NCBI GenBank assembly: GCA_011009095.1
Contig: VTPC01000052.1
Coordinates: 57,966-121,965, forward strand
Reading direction: 5' to 3'
DNA length: 64,000 bases
DNA from: Ignelater luminosus
Taxonomy: Eukaryota; Arthropoda; Insecta; Coleoptera; Elateridae
The notes under the pieces are model-generated. The model ran no database searches, was not told the origin of the DNA, and was given only the letters and a program-made list of their open reading frames with translations. Positions 34,391 through 46,040 of the stretch are shown piece by piece. The translations under genes were made by a program, and so were the position numbers. The stretch's first letter is position 1; each line of letters starts with the position of its first letter.

Positions 34391-36353
34391 TGTGTTTCAT
34401 ATAATATTGATTATGTAAATCAAATCGGTTTCCAGTCCATCGTCAGTTTTATTGCCGCCGTTGGTGAGAAAGAAAACAATGAGGTAAGCGCCATTCCTAC
34501 TTGAAATGCAAAGTAATGAATTCCGAGTTTATCAGAGCCCGGTAAGAAACTTATATTGTTGATGCAGTTAAAATAGGTTTGTACAGTCTCCTTTAACGAA
34601 AACCTACGTAAATGGACACAGCCTGTCAACATTAATTCATTTGAGCAGACCTGAACAACCCATTAACTTAATGAAATCTAAAGTAAATCTTCTTTGGACT
34701 AGTTTACTCTTACGTAATTTTCTGTTCCGTTGAAATCCTGCTTTGAAATTTTTTACTTTTGGAACATTCTATTCTGGAATAGAGAAAATTGTTAGTGGTC
34801 CACTGATTCATTAAAAGTAGGTCAGCAAGTCACAGTGTGTCTGAAGCTTTTGGTATGGGTGCTGCAGAATTTAATGACGTTGATAACTTTTCTACACCAG
34901 TTTCTGTATTGTTCTCCCCTCTTTTATTATTTCCACCTCTGTCTCCAATTGAGAAAGGTCTGCAATATTTACTATCTCTGTCAAACCTCCAGTTGGGCTA
35001 AATCTGATAGCACAATCCATTGTCTTCTTTCCTAACTGTGAAAGGTTTTCGAGAATTTTTACTTTGTTGTCACAGTTGTATTCGCGTATTATTATGTTGT
35101 TCAGAATCTTCATCTTTCTACTTTAGCTCTGTTTATTTTGTTGGTAGGTTTTTTACATATCTTCTGGTTAGAATGAAGTCGTCAGGATTTCCATCCAAAC
35201 GTCGCGAAATCAGTCTTATACCTGTCAGAACTTTTACTTTATTGCCCTAGAAATAGACATAGCTTTATTAGAGAACCTGAAAGCTGAAACCTGACTTCTA
35301 CTAAATTAGTAAAATTTTTCTTCCATCAATCCTGCTGTACTGACTTCGTTAAGGAATTAACTGACATCTTCCTAGCGATACTGAATCCAAGTTGACTGTG
35401 TTATCATGTTGAAAAATTCATCTTTTTTCTCTGGTTGTATTGAGTTGAGCAGATTGCTGTATTGGATCTACCAGGAAATTTAGCGTTTTGTCCTGTCTGC
35501 GTCTGTACTATACCGCATTCTATTATTGCTGGCGGAGTAGTTTTTTTGAGGATGTGTCGAAATTTTTATTCTATCAACCCAATTGTGCACACACTAAAGA
35601 ATTTGGTATTTTCTTCCTTGTTGTACTGGATTTGCTAAAATGTACATCCATCCTGTCATCTAGTCTGCGTTAAGTTAATTGAAGAACTCTTTTCTTTGCG
35701 TTACTGACTTTGCAAGATCCTGTTGAATCCGGGATTTTTGTATTATTTGTATTAAATCTTTCAGGGTTTTGATCGTTACGCATGTGACTCTACATTAAAG
35801 ACTTTCATCATTTTTCTCTCGACTGTATTGAATCTGGAAGGAATTTGCTGGGCTTCACCTGCCAAAAAATTTTGTCTTCTAAGCTAAGTGGAATTTCCAT
35901 TTTGCTACCTTAGCTATGCTGACTTTGTTAAGATATTCGACGCATTTTATCTTGATTCTGCCATTAATTCCAACTTCATTTCTTTTCTACCAAGTAACCT
36001 AATTAGTTATTACCCAGCAGAAAATTCCATGCTTAATAGTGACCTTTTATCATGCTGCTGGATTTAGTTGTTACTATTAGATGGTACCTGCTTCTACTGC
36101 AATCAAACTTTGGAAGAAAAATTAGAAAATTGGAGTGCAAAAATATCCAAAAGATTTGAGTGCATGAGCAGACGTTTAGCTGTGGTTCTAAAGACAGTTC
36201 ATCAGCACTAACATGCTAAAAGGCATCGTCCACAGCTCAAGCAGTGTAGTTGTACGTAATACCACTAGGTAGTGGAAAGTTTCCTATCTCGCATATAATT
36301 TGTTTGCTAATTTCAAATGCATGAATAAAAATTTAGAAAACACATGACAGTCA
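34391..36353. other. No gene recognised; reiterated short words
   Basis: No family was recognised. Between about 35330 and 36060 the word TACTG(A/T)(A/C)TT, often preceded by TG and followed by a pyrimidine-rich run, recurs at irregular intervals (for example near 35337, 35443, 35629, 35702, 35828, 35933). This suggests a very degenerate tandem array. A frame at minus 34892-35113 has protein-like text (GKKTMDCAIRFSPTGG) but no known motif. An inverted pair AGCTGTGG...CCACAGCT spans about 36178-36239. Confidence 0.4.
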
Positions 36354-37240
36354 GTGAAAAAATTTGTCCAAATAGTTTTGGTCGAGTTTAAAAAACTCTA
36401 CGTGATTGAAAGTCACAAATTTAACTTTTTTGTTGCTTTTATAACGAATAGAATAAACTTCAATTGTGCAATCACTAAATCATTACATTCTGTTAGAGGA
36501 ACTGTAACAGAGATTCTCTCCATTAAGCTTGCACTAAAATTTTTTTTATTCAAGAGTAAATCAACCCAGATACGGATTAAAAAAGGCGTTGAAGTCATTT
36601 TCAAGCTTTCTTTCTATTTGTATTCATCAAATATCGGAGGATCCAAATAAAAACCGCGAGAGTAATATCCTGCTGAAACGGTCATCAAACAAATTAATGA
36701 ACCAGATTGTTTTAGGTCGCTTTGTTTTGCAATTAAAAAGATATTTTATTCCTATCATGACCATCACAGTCATAAAAGCGTTCGTGATATAATGTTCATT
36801 TAAACATCAATCAAAATTTTTATATGCAATGTTACCTAATGAACTGCCATTAATGTATTAATTTCACTCGGTCAATATTTTACCAACACTAACAAGTAAT
36901 TTCGGTGATTCTATTATTTTTTCCTTTTGTAGGGAAATGGATTTTTTTATTGCTTTTCTACATAATTTCCTGTTACACGTACATTTTTTGTTACCATTTA
37001 ATATGTTCGTAAATATATTTTTTGCGCCTAAAAATTCAATTAAGTCCGTATTTACGAAACCCATTCGAAGTATTTTTTTATTACGAGCTTTTCAGAGTTT
37101 TTCAGCGCGGATTTTTATAAATTCGCATTACCATAAAAAAAAGAATAAAATGAATAGTAAACATTTTTGTTTAATAATTTTTCGACATGCATCGTATGTT
37201 ATTCAAAAACAGTATATCATTTGTCAAACTTAAATTTTCA
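36354..37240. other. Unassigned AT-rich region with overlapping frames
   Basis: Several frames of 60-98 codons are open on both strands (plus 36354-36650 and 36937-37233; minus 36413-36604 and 36864-37064). They are rich in Phe, Ile, Lys and Asn. The minus frame contains a Cys cluster (NKKCTCNRKLCRKAIKK). No family is recognised. Low stop density on both strands in AT-rich DNA is mildly unusual but not proof of coding. Confidence 0.25.
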
Positions 37241-38316
37241 ACTTTGTATCCTCGTGTTTTTCGCTAGTCAATTTGTCATTCTCTAGGCGAAGCGTCAGGG
37301 AAAACCACAAAAGTCTCGAGATGAAAATGTATGTCTAAAACAAGAAGATACCTAAGAAAGGGATTCTGCGTCTAAGTTCGCGCCATCGAATTATCGAACC
37401 AATGCCCAGTAGCTCCTATATTTTATGCTTAAGATGTCATTCGACCGTCCCTTCTATTCATACCGACCTGGTTGCAAACGCCCTCAAAGTAGAATGTATT
37501 ACCGAAAGGTCAGAGTGTTTCCATACGACATTTTCTCTTTACATATTACAAGTCAAGGCTTACGATCGGAAAGGCATTATGTTAATATCTTGTTGTTTCA
37601 CTATGGTTTATTGAACCTGCAAAAACAGATTTTTATGTAAAATAAAAGCCAAATACAAGTTACATTAATTGCTGTTTTTTATTACAGGACTTATTAACTT
37701 TTAAATAGGTTTTTCATTCCTTTTTACTAGGGTGTTTTTACTGTTATTAATAATTAAAGCAAAATATACAAAAAAGCTTTTTTATATTAATAATAAACAA
37801 ATACACAATTATAAACGAAAAAGATGACCTAAAAGCAAAATCTAGTTATAAAATAATATTGAAGCTTATAGCATTATAATATACTATAACTTACTTAATG
37901 AATTCATAACATAAAAACTAATTTCTATAATGTATTTAGGAATTGAGAGTGTATGTGGCTTAAGACAAAATTAAGTTCAGGATCCCCTTCTTCAACCACA
38001 ACTACTATAATTATTCAAAAGAAAGACTGCACAATTTTGCGTTGTGTCACTAAAAACCAATTTCAAAGGTAGTGGCATTGCCATGTGGATTTTTAAATTG
38101 CAAAACCATACAAAATTTTAGTTCAAACAAAGAATCTAATTTTAGAACTAAATTTATATCTCTCTAGCAAAGAATGAAGTAGGTCTTGAATGTCTTATGA
38201 ATTTTAAATTATTTTATATTCTTTAGTTATACATAAAATAGAATTTTTAAAAAGATTTTGTAACAATCATAACGTTTTAATATATAAAATTGTTACGTTC
38301 AAGGACTAAATATTAA
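37241..38316. other. No supported gene
   Basis: A more balanced stretch at 37300-37640 holds two overlapping plus frames (37402-37614 and 37425-37640). The second has protein-like text (SFDRPFYSYRPGCKRPQSRM) but I do not recognise it and see no splice context. The rest to 38316 is AT-rich and featureless. Confidence 0.35.
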
Positions 38317-38345
38317 CAATAATAATAATAATAATAATAATAATA
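38317..38345. repeat. (AAT)n microsatellite
   Basis: An uninterrupted run of AAT/ATA trinucleotides, about nine units. Confidence 0.95.
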
Positions 38346-38507
38346 CAACCGTTTGAAAGCGCTTTTAATGCTGCAAGTAGGTCACATCATCATGCAGGTG
38401 TCGCTAACTTCATTCTTATCTTCCTGTAGATATTTCTTACTGTATTAATGAAATACCATGCAAGATTAGTCGTGCTGTCATACCGTTTCATATTGTATAG
38501 GTTCAAT

Positions 38508-38530
38508 TTAATTAATTAATTAATTAATTA
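38508..38530. repeat. (TTAA)n-type microsatellite
   Basis: A run of TAATTAATTAATTAATTAAT, about five tetranucleotide units. It is a self-complementary sequence and a typical piggyBac target, but there is no insertion here. Confidence 0.9.
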
Positions 38531-39029
38531 AATAATATAAATGTGAAATGAAGCTTTGTCGTTTATAAAAAGTCTAAAAAATTAACAGTTGAAAAAGCAA
38601 AGAATATTAAATACTAAACGTAGCATAAAAAATTATATCAAAATGAAGATTGTAGGAGAATTGGAATTTAATCCGAAAAGAAAGGCAATTTGGCAACAGT
38701 ACTAACGTATTAGAAAAGAAGGAAGAAATCAGTTAGTTACATGGAAGATGATGAAAACTTCCTGAATTCCACATTTTATTTTGTTTTTTGTAATTATAGC
38801 TTTTTTTCCATTTACTTATCTAATCAGTCAGCTTATGGAGCAACTCGAGGATAAATTATTTAACATCAAGTCGAGTGATTTCAATTCCAATAAGTGGAAC
38901 GTTCTTTTCTCCTTTTAAATCAAGTTCAAATTTTAATTTTTTATTTTATTTTTTTCGTCTGGCAGATATGTTGCGAGGGTTGCGGTTTTCTTAGAACTGT
39001 CGTGTTCTTATATATGTTACGGCTAAAGT

Positions 39030-39310
39030 GCAAACTTGGATAGTTTATAAATTAGCTGGATAGTATATAAACTAATAAAATAAATAGTTATTTTGCTAGA
39101 AAACTATATTAGCTGATAGTTTCAAAACTAACTAATACCCTTTGCTAATTTGACTGACAAAGTTGAAAAACTAAAATAGCCAAATGTCTTGGTTAGTTTG
39201 TAAATCATCCAATTTGAAATGGGTAGAATAGTAAACTGCTTTCTAGTGATGTAAAATAACCAATATCTTGGCTAGTTTATAAACTAATCCTCCATTTCTG
39301 TAGCTAATCT
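39030..39310. repeat. Left subterminal motif array of the Ginger-like element
   Basis: Repeated variants of TTGGMTAGTTTATAAAYTARY occur, for example near 39038, 39055, 39189 and 39269, some on the opposite strand. The mirror array lies at 40625-40915. Such clusters in other transposons are binding sites for the element's own recombinase (inference here). Confidence 0.65.
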
Positions 39311-39413
39311 AACAAAAAACGTTGGGTTAGAATTTTCATGTTTTTATCAAGTTGTTAGTTTAAATTTTGCTCTGCAACGAGTTGACGACGTCTATATTCT
39401 ATTAAATAAATAA

Positions 39414-40500
39414 TTGGGCAAATTAATAGCTTGCATAGATGATTTATATGATGTTATTAATGATTCCCATCAGTGCACAGGTCATGGTAGAAGACAAGTT
39501 ACATTCAAACTAATTAATGAAAAATATTTAAATGTCACGCAAGAAATTGTAACCCTGTTTATTGAAGAATGCAAAAACTGCCAATTAAAGAGAAATCAAG
39601 TAAAAAAGGGGATTGTAGTGAAACCGACTGTTTCAAATAACCTAAACTTAAGATGTCAGGTAGATTTAATTGATTTGCATACACGTCCTGACCAAGACTA
39701 CAAATTTATTTTTGTGTATCAAGACCACTTAACCAATTATGTTTGCTTACAACCCATGAAAACAAAAACAGCTAAGGAAACAGCTTAGAATCTTTTGGAA
39801 GTGTTTATGGATTTAAATAGTCTATATCTACTGCAAAGTGACAATGGCAGAGAATTTGCAAACTACGTAAGTTTATACTGTTGTTGTCAAATTCAATTTA
39901 AAATCTGTTTTGGGGTTGCTAAATAGGAATTTTTAATCAAAAATAAAAAAATTTAAAATGGTTAGTCCAATTGGGGAATTTAGGCATTTATTTAGAATTG
40001 TATTGATAAATTTTCTTTCCAATGTACTTCATTGTTTATCATTTAAGTTATTGAAGAACTGGTTCGACTTTGGCCGAATTGTCGAATAGTGCATGGTAAA
40101 CCACGACACTCGCAGTCTCAGAGTTCTGTCGAAAGAGCGAACCAGGATATCGACAATATAATATCGAGTTTTGAAGATAATTTTTATCGACTAGGAACTA
40201 CATATTCATGGTGTACTAAACCAGTTATTTTCACCCAATCAATTTGAACTGTGTAAACAAAATTTTCTATCTTTAGAGGATATTTAGACTGATACAGAAA
40301 TCTCGCTTCGAAGTGCTGTTAGAAATTTTTCAGTTTCTGGTACAACCCAGGACTATGTCAGGTGCCAGTGTAAGAAAATATGTAGAAACTGAAAATGCAA
40401 ATGTGTCTTTTTGGGATACTCATGCAATAGCAAGTGCCATAATAGCGAACGATGCTATAATAAATAAATACACAGCACATATGTTTATGTATTTGTCATA
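39414..40500 (+). pseudogene. KRBA2-type integrase gene of the Ginger-like element
   Basis: The first frame (39414-39788, 124 codons) has the pre-core region GHGRRQVTFKLINEKYLNVT, the HHCC-side pair CKNCQLKRNQ, and the core start RCQVDLIDLHTRPDQDYKF with the first catalytic Asp. Downstream the core continues with LQSDNGREFANY (39831; second Asp) and, about 180 bp later, VHGKPRHSQSQSSVERANQD (40091 on; catalytic Glu). A GTAAGT at 39867 inside the spacer could be a donor of a short intron, but the phases do not fit. Near 40357-40460 a Cys-rich tail appears in one frame (CQCKKICRN, then CNSKCHNSERCYNK), as in KRAB-A domain-containing protein 2-like insect genes. The D, D and E positions are all recognisable, but the gene is interrupted. 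Confidence 0.75.
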
Positions 40501-40624
40501 AAAATTTGGAAATTTGTTATTCGTTGAGAATTTTCGTTTATATTTAAATATATTTTTATTATAATTACACCACGTTGTCTTATTTAATTTATTGTGCACC
40601 AGAATCGCACCATTTAAAGTAACT

Positions 40625-40915
40625 AAAGCACATGTTAGCTGGTTTGTTTAATAACCAGAAAATTGGCTATTTTATAATACCACCAGTTTTGTTGTTCATT
40701 CTAACTTACTAAGTTGGACATTTCATAAACCAGCCAAAGAAAATGGCTAATTTAGTTTTTTCGAATAATTAAAGTAAATTAGCCAAATGGTTTGGTTATT
40801 TTATAAGCTATTGACTAATATAGTTAAATATGCATTTTCGATCAAACTAGCTGACGGTTTAGATAGTTTGTACATTAACCAGTTACTCTACAAACTAGCC
40901 AATTCTACACATTAA
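40625..40915. repeat. Right subterminal motif array of the Ginger-like element
   Basis: This is the mirror of the left array, with AACCAG/CTGGTT and GGCTAATTTAGT variants near 40638, 40665, 40728, 40744, 40785, 40868 and 40890. Confidence 0.65.
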
Positions 40916-40929
40916 CCGTAACATATACA

Positions 40930-42799
40930 ATAATTCTCGAGCAAAAAACTTGTGTTTGTAATCTATAATAAAGCGTTACCATAAATTGCAAAGAATAATA
41001 CAGAAGAATTTTGAAAGCTAGCTTGACAAGATTGAAACAAAAAATAAATTATACAGGCTAAAAGCAGAAGTATTCTCTAAATCGAGACATTCAGCTCAAA
41101 AAAAGGCAAGAAGCGGAATTACCAAAAAAGTGCCCACGAAATAGGAAGTAAGCCACTTGCATATTGTTTATGATTATAAAGACTTCATACTTGTAAGATT
41201 TCTACACTACTTGTAACGCCAAATAAAGGAATTTGACTCAAATCAAGTTACTTTTTCAGAAAGAGTACAGTCATAATCTCGAATATGAGAAGTATTTTGG
41301 TCTAGTCAATCAAATTACAAAAGATTAGAATAAAGATCCCTTCTAAATGAAACACTGTATTTATCGCTCCTTGGCAAAATCCAAAACCATTTGAAGTGCA
41401 TGGTTGTTCAAAAGAATTTATCTAAGCTTGGACCAACATTTTCAAGAATGTAGTCTTGTCCTTTTTTGGCACATTTGCAACAACACATCCACTCACAATT
41501 ACAGTTTGCACATATCATGAAGTTATTTGCATGTATGACGTATCTTTTGATAAAACCGAGCCACTAAGACTATAGAACGAATTGATTTCGTTGCCAGAGA
41601 AAAAATAATATAACCAATTGCATGAGCTCAAGGGGTTCGTTCTAGAAGATTTTTCACATTTATTATTACAACTCAGAAGGGGAAATAATAACGGTGGTGA
41701 CAAATTAGATGTAAATTTTGTAATGACAAATAACAAATAACAGCATTAACAGCAATTGTTGGTATTATTTCAATAGCATCGTGCTAAAATAAAATTTAAT
41801 CCTTTGTGGACTTGTTGCAGGCTGTGTAATCATCAACCGAACTAAATTATCATTTGATAGTGCTGAGATGTATTGCAAATCTGAGAACATAAAATTTGAA
41901 AGGAACATGTTCGTGTACAGTTTTAGAGTACCTTTAGTTTCAGAATTCTGAGAAGAAACTTCCAAGATATATAAATCATAATTTTTTGTAAAGAGCTAAA
42001 TATAAATGTGACTTTAAATTGGTTTTTAAGTGTTTTAATAACCATAAACAAAACGGACTTTTATGCACAAACTGTTTTTAATATAACCCAAACTAACTAC
42101 ATTAAAATTGAACAAAAAGTTCTTAAAGTTCCTACTACAAAAAAAATATCAAGGGAGTCATAAGATAAACAACTAAACAACTTAGTCAACAAATGGGCTG
42201 TTTCATTTTTTTTCTTTTATTACAAGATTCAGAAATTTAGATTGTTACAGCCTGGTGCAAAACTATTTTTCAAACTAGGTTACGACAGGAAACGTTTCTG
42301 GTTTGCATATTCCCTACTGATAACCAAGTGTTTGAAGTTTACAATTAGCTGAGTTGAGATTTCAATGCGTACCCAACAACCATTTTTACTAATAAGTATA
42401 CTTTGAGTGAGACAATTGGCGATATGCCTAAAGTAAGCGTAATTTTTAGAGAAAACGTATGTATGAATTTTGAGTTTAGGGTTTATTTTATTGCATCTTT
42501 TTGGCATTGTCGCTTCTTGAGAAAGAAACATGCTCTATTTGGCAATTTTACCTAAATATGCGATAGTCAGGTTTACCAAAAGGGTTTTTGTATTATTATG
42601 GTATATTATTATTTAATTAGCATCTAAGTATTAACGGCTAAGTGGATGAGTCGAGTGATTCGTCTTTGCGCTTATTTTTTCCTTATTATAATTGTTAATA
42701 TTATTCTATTTTATTTTATTGTATGTTCATGCTCAATCATCATGCTGGGGCACTCAAATAATTATAAAATGGCACCACTTGAAAATATGTGAGTTGCTA
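40930..42799. other. No gene recognised
   Basis: AT-rich. A Cys-rich snippet on the minus strand (CANCNCEWMCCCKCAKKG, about 41458-41512) recalls zinc-binding tails of element proteins but stands alone. Frames at minus 41515-41736, 41765-41965 and 42280-42531 have no recognised motif. Confidence 0.4.
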
Positions 42800-43379
42800 C
42801 TAAACTCAAAGAATAGCAGCAAGAAAAAACTTCCTGAGCTAGATTAGACTTTGAGTAAGAGAGAAATCATGAAATAAATAGTGGTATCGAAAGTTTTAGT
42901 GACCAAACAGAAAGAAATAAAGACATCCAAAAGCAATGAAAAAAAAATGATGACATTGTACATGAACCAACTTTAGAAGAAATGAAAGCAGTAATCAGAA
43001 AACTTAAAAATAATAAAGTACATGGCTCCAATCAAATAACTGCCAAACATGTAGGAGAAGTGCCATATGAAAACCAGCACAAAGTAATATGTAACATGTG
43101 ACACCTATCTACATATAGGAAAGACGTTACACATATGAAGGTATTGTTTTTTTACAGTCAATATGCCAGAACAATAGAGAAAAGGCATAATATTTAAGAC
43201 ACATAAAAAACAGACAATGAAGTCTGCTTCAACTGAGGCATAACCCTGCGGTAAGTAGCATACCTACATGATCTTTATCTACATTAATTAAGAACAACCT
43301 ATAGCTACATCCTGAAAAAAGTATACTTGTAGATGATCGTGAACAGACTTTCAGGTCAGGCAAATCAACGAAAGATGCA
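42800..43379 (+). mobile_element. Non-LTR retrotransposon fragment (RT fingers)
   Basis: After an inter-domain stretch (42803-42954), the plus strand reads DIVHEPTLEEMKAVIRKLKN and NKVHGSNQITAKHVGE (42950-43060), which is the usual [EP]-[TL]-EE-[VM]-x-x-AI-x-KLKNNKAPGxDxIxAE start of LINE reverse transcriptase. Near 43330-43380 the words DDREQTFRSGKSTKDAI correspond to the QxGFRxGxSTxDAI block. The palm and catalytic YADD domain do not follow; a (TA)n run and a piggyBac element come next. Stops interrupt the fragment. A short related piece recurs at 45880-46030. Confidence 0.7.
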
Positions 43380-43400
43380 ATATATATATATATATATATA
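43380..43400. repeat. (TA)n microsatellite
   Basis: About ten TA units immediately before the TTAA that borders the piggyBac element. Confidence 0.95.
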
Positions 43401-43404
43401 TTAA

Positions 43405-45452
43405 CTCGGTACGATGAGCTGTTGTTACGTCTGTGATATGGTAGGATAGGGACATTCGACTAGGAGTTTTTAACATTTATCTTTGGAATAGTAATTAATT
43501 AACTAGTAAATTTCGAATAAAAGTTAACCAATTACTTGCAGAACATTCGAGCAAAAACAGGTATAAATTTAAAAAATTGTACAAAAATTCAAAATAACTA
43601 TTCTTCTGATCTAGTCAAGATTCTAAACAAAAGAAGGTACATGCAATATTCTTAAAACTATATACAAAGTACATAATATTACTCAGTCTTTTCTGAAAAA
43701 CAAGAGTCATATGTTATCACTAGTGCTCTAAGCATACAAACCTATTACAAACAGTACAGCCGTAAAATGATTTTTTGTCTTTTTTGAGTTCGCACTTTGA
43801 ACATCTTCCAGATTTTTCTTGCTTCTTGCCAGGTGGCTGACAATTTTCTTTATTTACTGTATCAATAGAGATTGCTGTTAATTCGGATATTCTTCGTTTG
43901 AGCGACAGGGACAGTCTGGGGTTAAGCTGCCTAGTCTTCAAATATGGAAGAGTTAAACTCAAAGCCAATTTTGTTTATAAATTCACGACGTCTGATTGGA
44001 CTTCCATCATTATTTGAATTGTAAGTATGCGACGAAAGCATTTATGGATGCCGTGAAAAATAATGTTAGCGGCCATCTGCGGCTATAGGACATTCGTGCC
44101 TTTTCGAGGACTAAAAGACACTAATGGCACGTCTTTTTGAAACACAGAACATACAGCTCTTTTCAAATGGATTTTTTGTTTGAACAAATGTTAAAGGAAT
44201 TTCCCTCTTATTTTTCGCAAGTGTGCAAACAGATGCCAATTTGTACTCCTGCAATAACCTAGCTGTTAATGGGTAACTGCCAAACCAGTTATCGTACGTT
44301 ATGTTGCAAGAGGACTTTGCAAACGACTTTTCCGGTTTGTTGCTGAAGTCAAAGGGACCGGGTGATTGTTTGCCAACATAAACTTTTAGCTGGTTTGTTA
44401 GGTACAAATCGTCGAAAATTGCATCGTCATCAAAATGCCTCTAGCTTTTCATCTAAAGTAGTCCTCCATAAACATGTCAAAAACTGCTCCAATAGGGGCT
44501 AGTCTATCCAACTGCCTTCTATCAATTCTAGTCTTATTGTTGTGAAAACGCAAACACTGTAGCAACAAACCAAATCTCCTTTGACACATTGTCGCTCTAA
44601 AAATGTCGACCCTCCAAGATGTCTGTCTCCCATAAATCATACACGTTCGGTCTATACGATTTTAGAACTCGTCCAAAAAGAGCTTCTAGTTTTTCTTTCG
44701 TAGAATTCAATAGAAGCTGGTTGTCAAAGCGGCTGTAATTTTTGGAGCTTTTCTCTTAGCTTCCTGCTTGTAGACCTCACAATATTAGCAACAATTACAT
44801 TAATGATGAAAAGTTTCCAGCATTCTACAGGTTTGTTGACGTCCCTAAAAAATTGCTTTACTCCTGGTGGGTGTATAATAATATTTTCTGGTCTTGTTCT
44901 TATTGTTAAGTTTCCAGGTTGGTCAATCCATTTTGTTATTCCATCTTTGCCGACGTATTTACTCTTTGTACTGGGCCCTAAATTTTCCAACTCATCGTAG
45001 TTACCTTTATTTTCATCATCTTCTATTTCCTGTTCTGTATCTGAATCCGCTGATCTTTCACTAATGTGATCGTCTTCAGCCTCTGAATCAGCCTCCAGTT
45101 TTTCTTGTAACATTTTGTTTTCCCCTTATTTTGTCTCCTCCCATAGTTCTAATAAGCGTGTCTGTTCTTTTTCGTACCATGATATACTAAGGAACAAATA
45201 ATTATTCAATAAAAAGCTAGAAAAGAATATAAAACAAGCTTAGTTTAAAAACCAAATTAAAAATTTGGGGTATACAGTCAACTTTACTTGTTACAGAATT
45301 AGTACGGTGAGGTATGACATGCAACAACCAACACTATCACACACAGCGATCACAACGGCTGAACTTCAATTGAATTTATTATGAACTCCAGCGATGATGC
45401 GACCTTTAAAAGTGGCTTGGGGTGTATTAAACCCTACTGTTCCGACTCCGAG
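43405..45452 (-). mobile_element. piggyBac-like transposon with TTAA flanks
   Basis: TTAA lies at 43401-43404 and at 45453-45456. The sequences just inside read CTCGGTACGATGAGCTGTTG and, from the right end reversed, CTCGGAGTCGGAACAGTAGG. They share CTCGG and a weakly similar continuation, so the TIR is short and eroded. TTAA target duplication and a minus-strand piggyBac transposase gene fill the 2.05-kb interval, close to the size of a full element. It sits in or next to LINE fragments whose related pieces lie on both sides (42803-42875 and 45953-46025). Confidence 0.75.
43720..45113 (-). pseudogene. piggyBac transposase (DDE_Tnp_1_7), decayed
   Basis: The gene reads from 45113 leftwards. 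It starts with an acidic N-terminal region, MLQEKLEADSEAEDDHISER, then TRPENIIIHPPGVKQF (N-terminal domain). The block TSWRVDIFRATMCQRRFGLL and QCLRFHNNKTR (44640-44530) follows; family text is MSRxRFExLLxxLRFxDN. Then come YVGKQSPGPFDFSNKPEKSF (44375), CNITYDNWFGSYPLTARLLQ with a catalytic Asp (D in YDNW), KNKREIPLTFVQTKNPFEKS, and the C-terminal zinc-binding domain CSKCELKKDKKSFYGCTVC (43810-43755). The block with the first catalytic Asp (S-x-DE) should lie between 44449 and 44407 but is missing, and several frame changes occur. The copy is inactive. Confidence 0.85.
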
Positions 45453-45456
45453 TTAA

Positions 45457-46040
45457 TATAATATAGCACTACATATTTTATTCATATATTTTAAGTAGGC
45501 GTTTGATGAGACTAATCTACAGAATGATAACAAAAATGACAAAATTTAGTATCCTAAAAAAATAATGAAGTTAAAAATATGACCTTTACAAACACAGCAG
45601 CTGCGAATCAAATTGGAAGGTGGACAACGGAAATACAAATAATGGCGCAGATGATGTGTAGTAATTATAAAAGTAGACCTACGACTCACATAATAAAAGG
45701 AAACAAAATGAAGGACTAAGCTAATGATCACTGAACAAAAACCAAACAGTACTACTAGGGAAGAATTATACTCTAAAGATAATATTTACAAACAAAAACA
45801 AACGGCAGAACAGTAGGTAGAAATATTTAGAGACTATGGTAATATGGAAAAATCAAAATAGAAGAGACAAGATACGACAGAGTCCAAGAAGGATGGCACT
45901 CAAACAGTTAAGAAGGCAGTGTTAGAAAAGATGTACCTAAGACGTTACTACAGATTCAAAGAATAGCAACAAGAAAAAATTTCTTAAGGTCGCTTAGACT
46001 TTGAGTAAGGGAGAAATCATAAAAGAAACAAACTGTTTCG
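45457..46040 (+). mobile_element. LINE-related fragment
   Basis: TCAAAGAATAGCAACAAGAA and ACTTTGAGTAAGGGAGAAAT (45953-46015) match 42803-42868 in the same orientation with a few differences. At the first site this text is the inter-domain part just before the RT start. The surrounding sequence (45560-45950) is purine-rich and could be more of the same LINE, but I cannot align it to a domain. Confidence 0.4.

Larger units (their letters stand above)
39015..40923 (+). mobile_element. Ginger-like integrase DNA transposon with TIRs and TATA target duplication
   Basis: The left end TGTTACGGCTAAAGTG (39015) and the reverse complement of the right end, TGTTACGGTTAATGTG (ending 40923), are terminal inverted repeats. 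Identical TATA tetranucleotides flank them at 39011-39014 and 40924-40927. Ends beginning TGT and a 4-bp duplication are features of the Ginger group as I know it. Both subterminal regions (39030-39310 and 40625-40915) are packed with a degenerate ~20-bp motif of the type TTGGCTAGTTTATAAACTAA, in both orientations. The interior carries an integrase-type gene. At 1.9 kb the copy is short for an autonomous element and its gene is interrupted several times. Confidence 0.8.

Noticed and set aside
36354-37233. Possible host gene with overlapping AT-rich frames
   Set aside because: Frames on both strands have similar length and biased Phe/Ile/Lys/Asn composition, there are no motifs, and no splice sites join them convincingly.
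38317-38530. CRISPR-like or satellite array
   Set aside because: These are only simple AAT and TTAA microsatellites. No direct repeat with unique spacers was seen anywhere in the window.
41458-41512. Cys-rich tail CANCNCEWMCCCKC as a metallothionein or CXC domain
   Set aside because: An isolated snippet in a frame with stops on both sides. There is no start, no repeat of the motif and no neighbouring domain.
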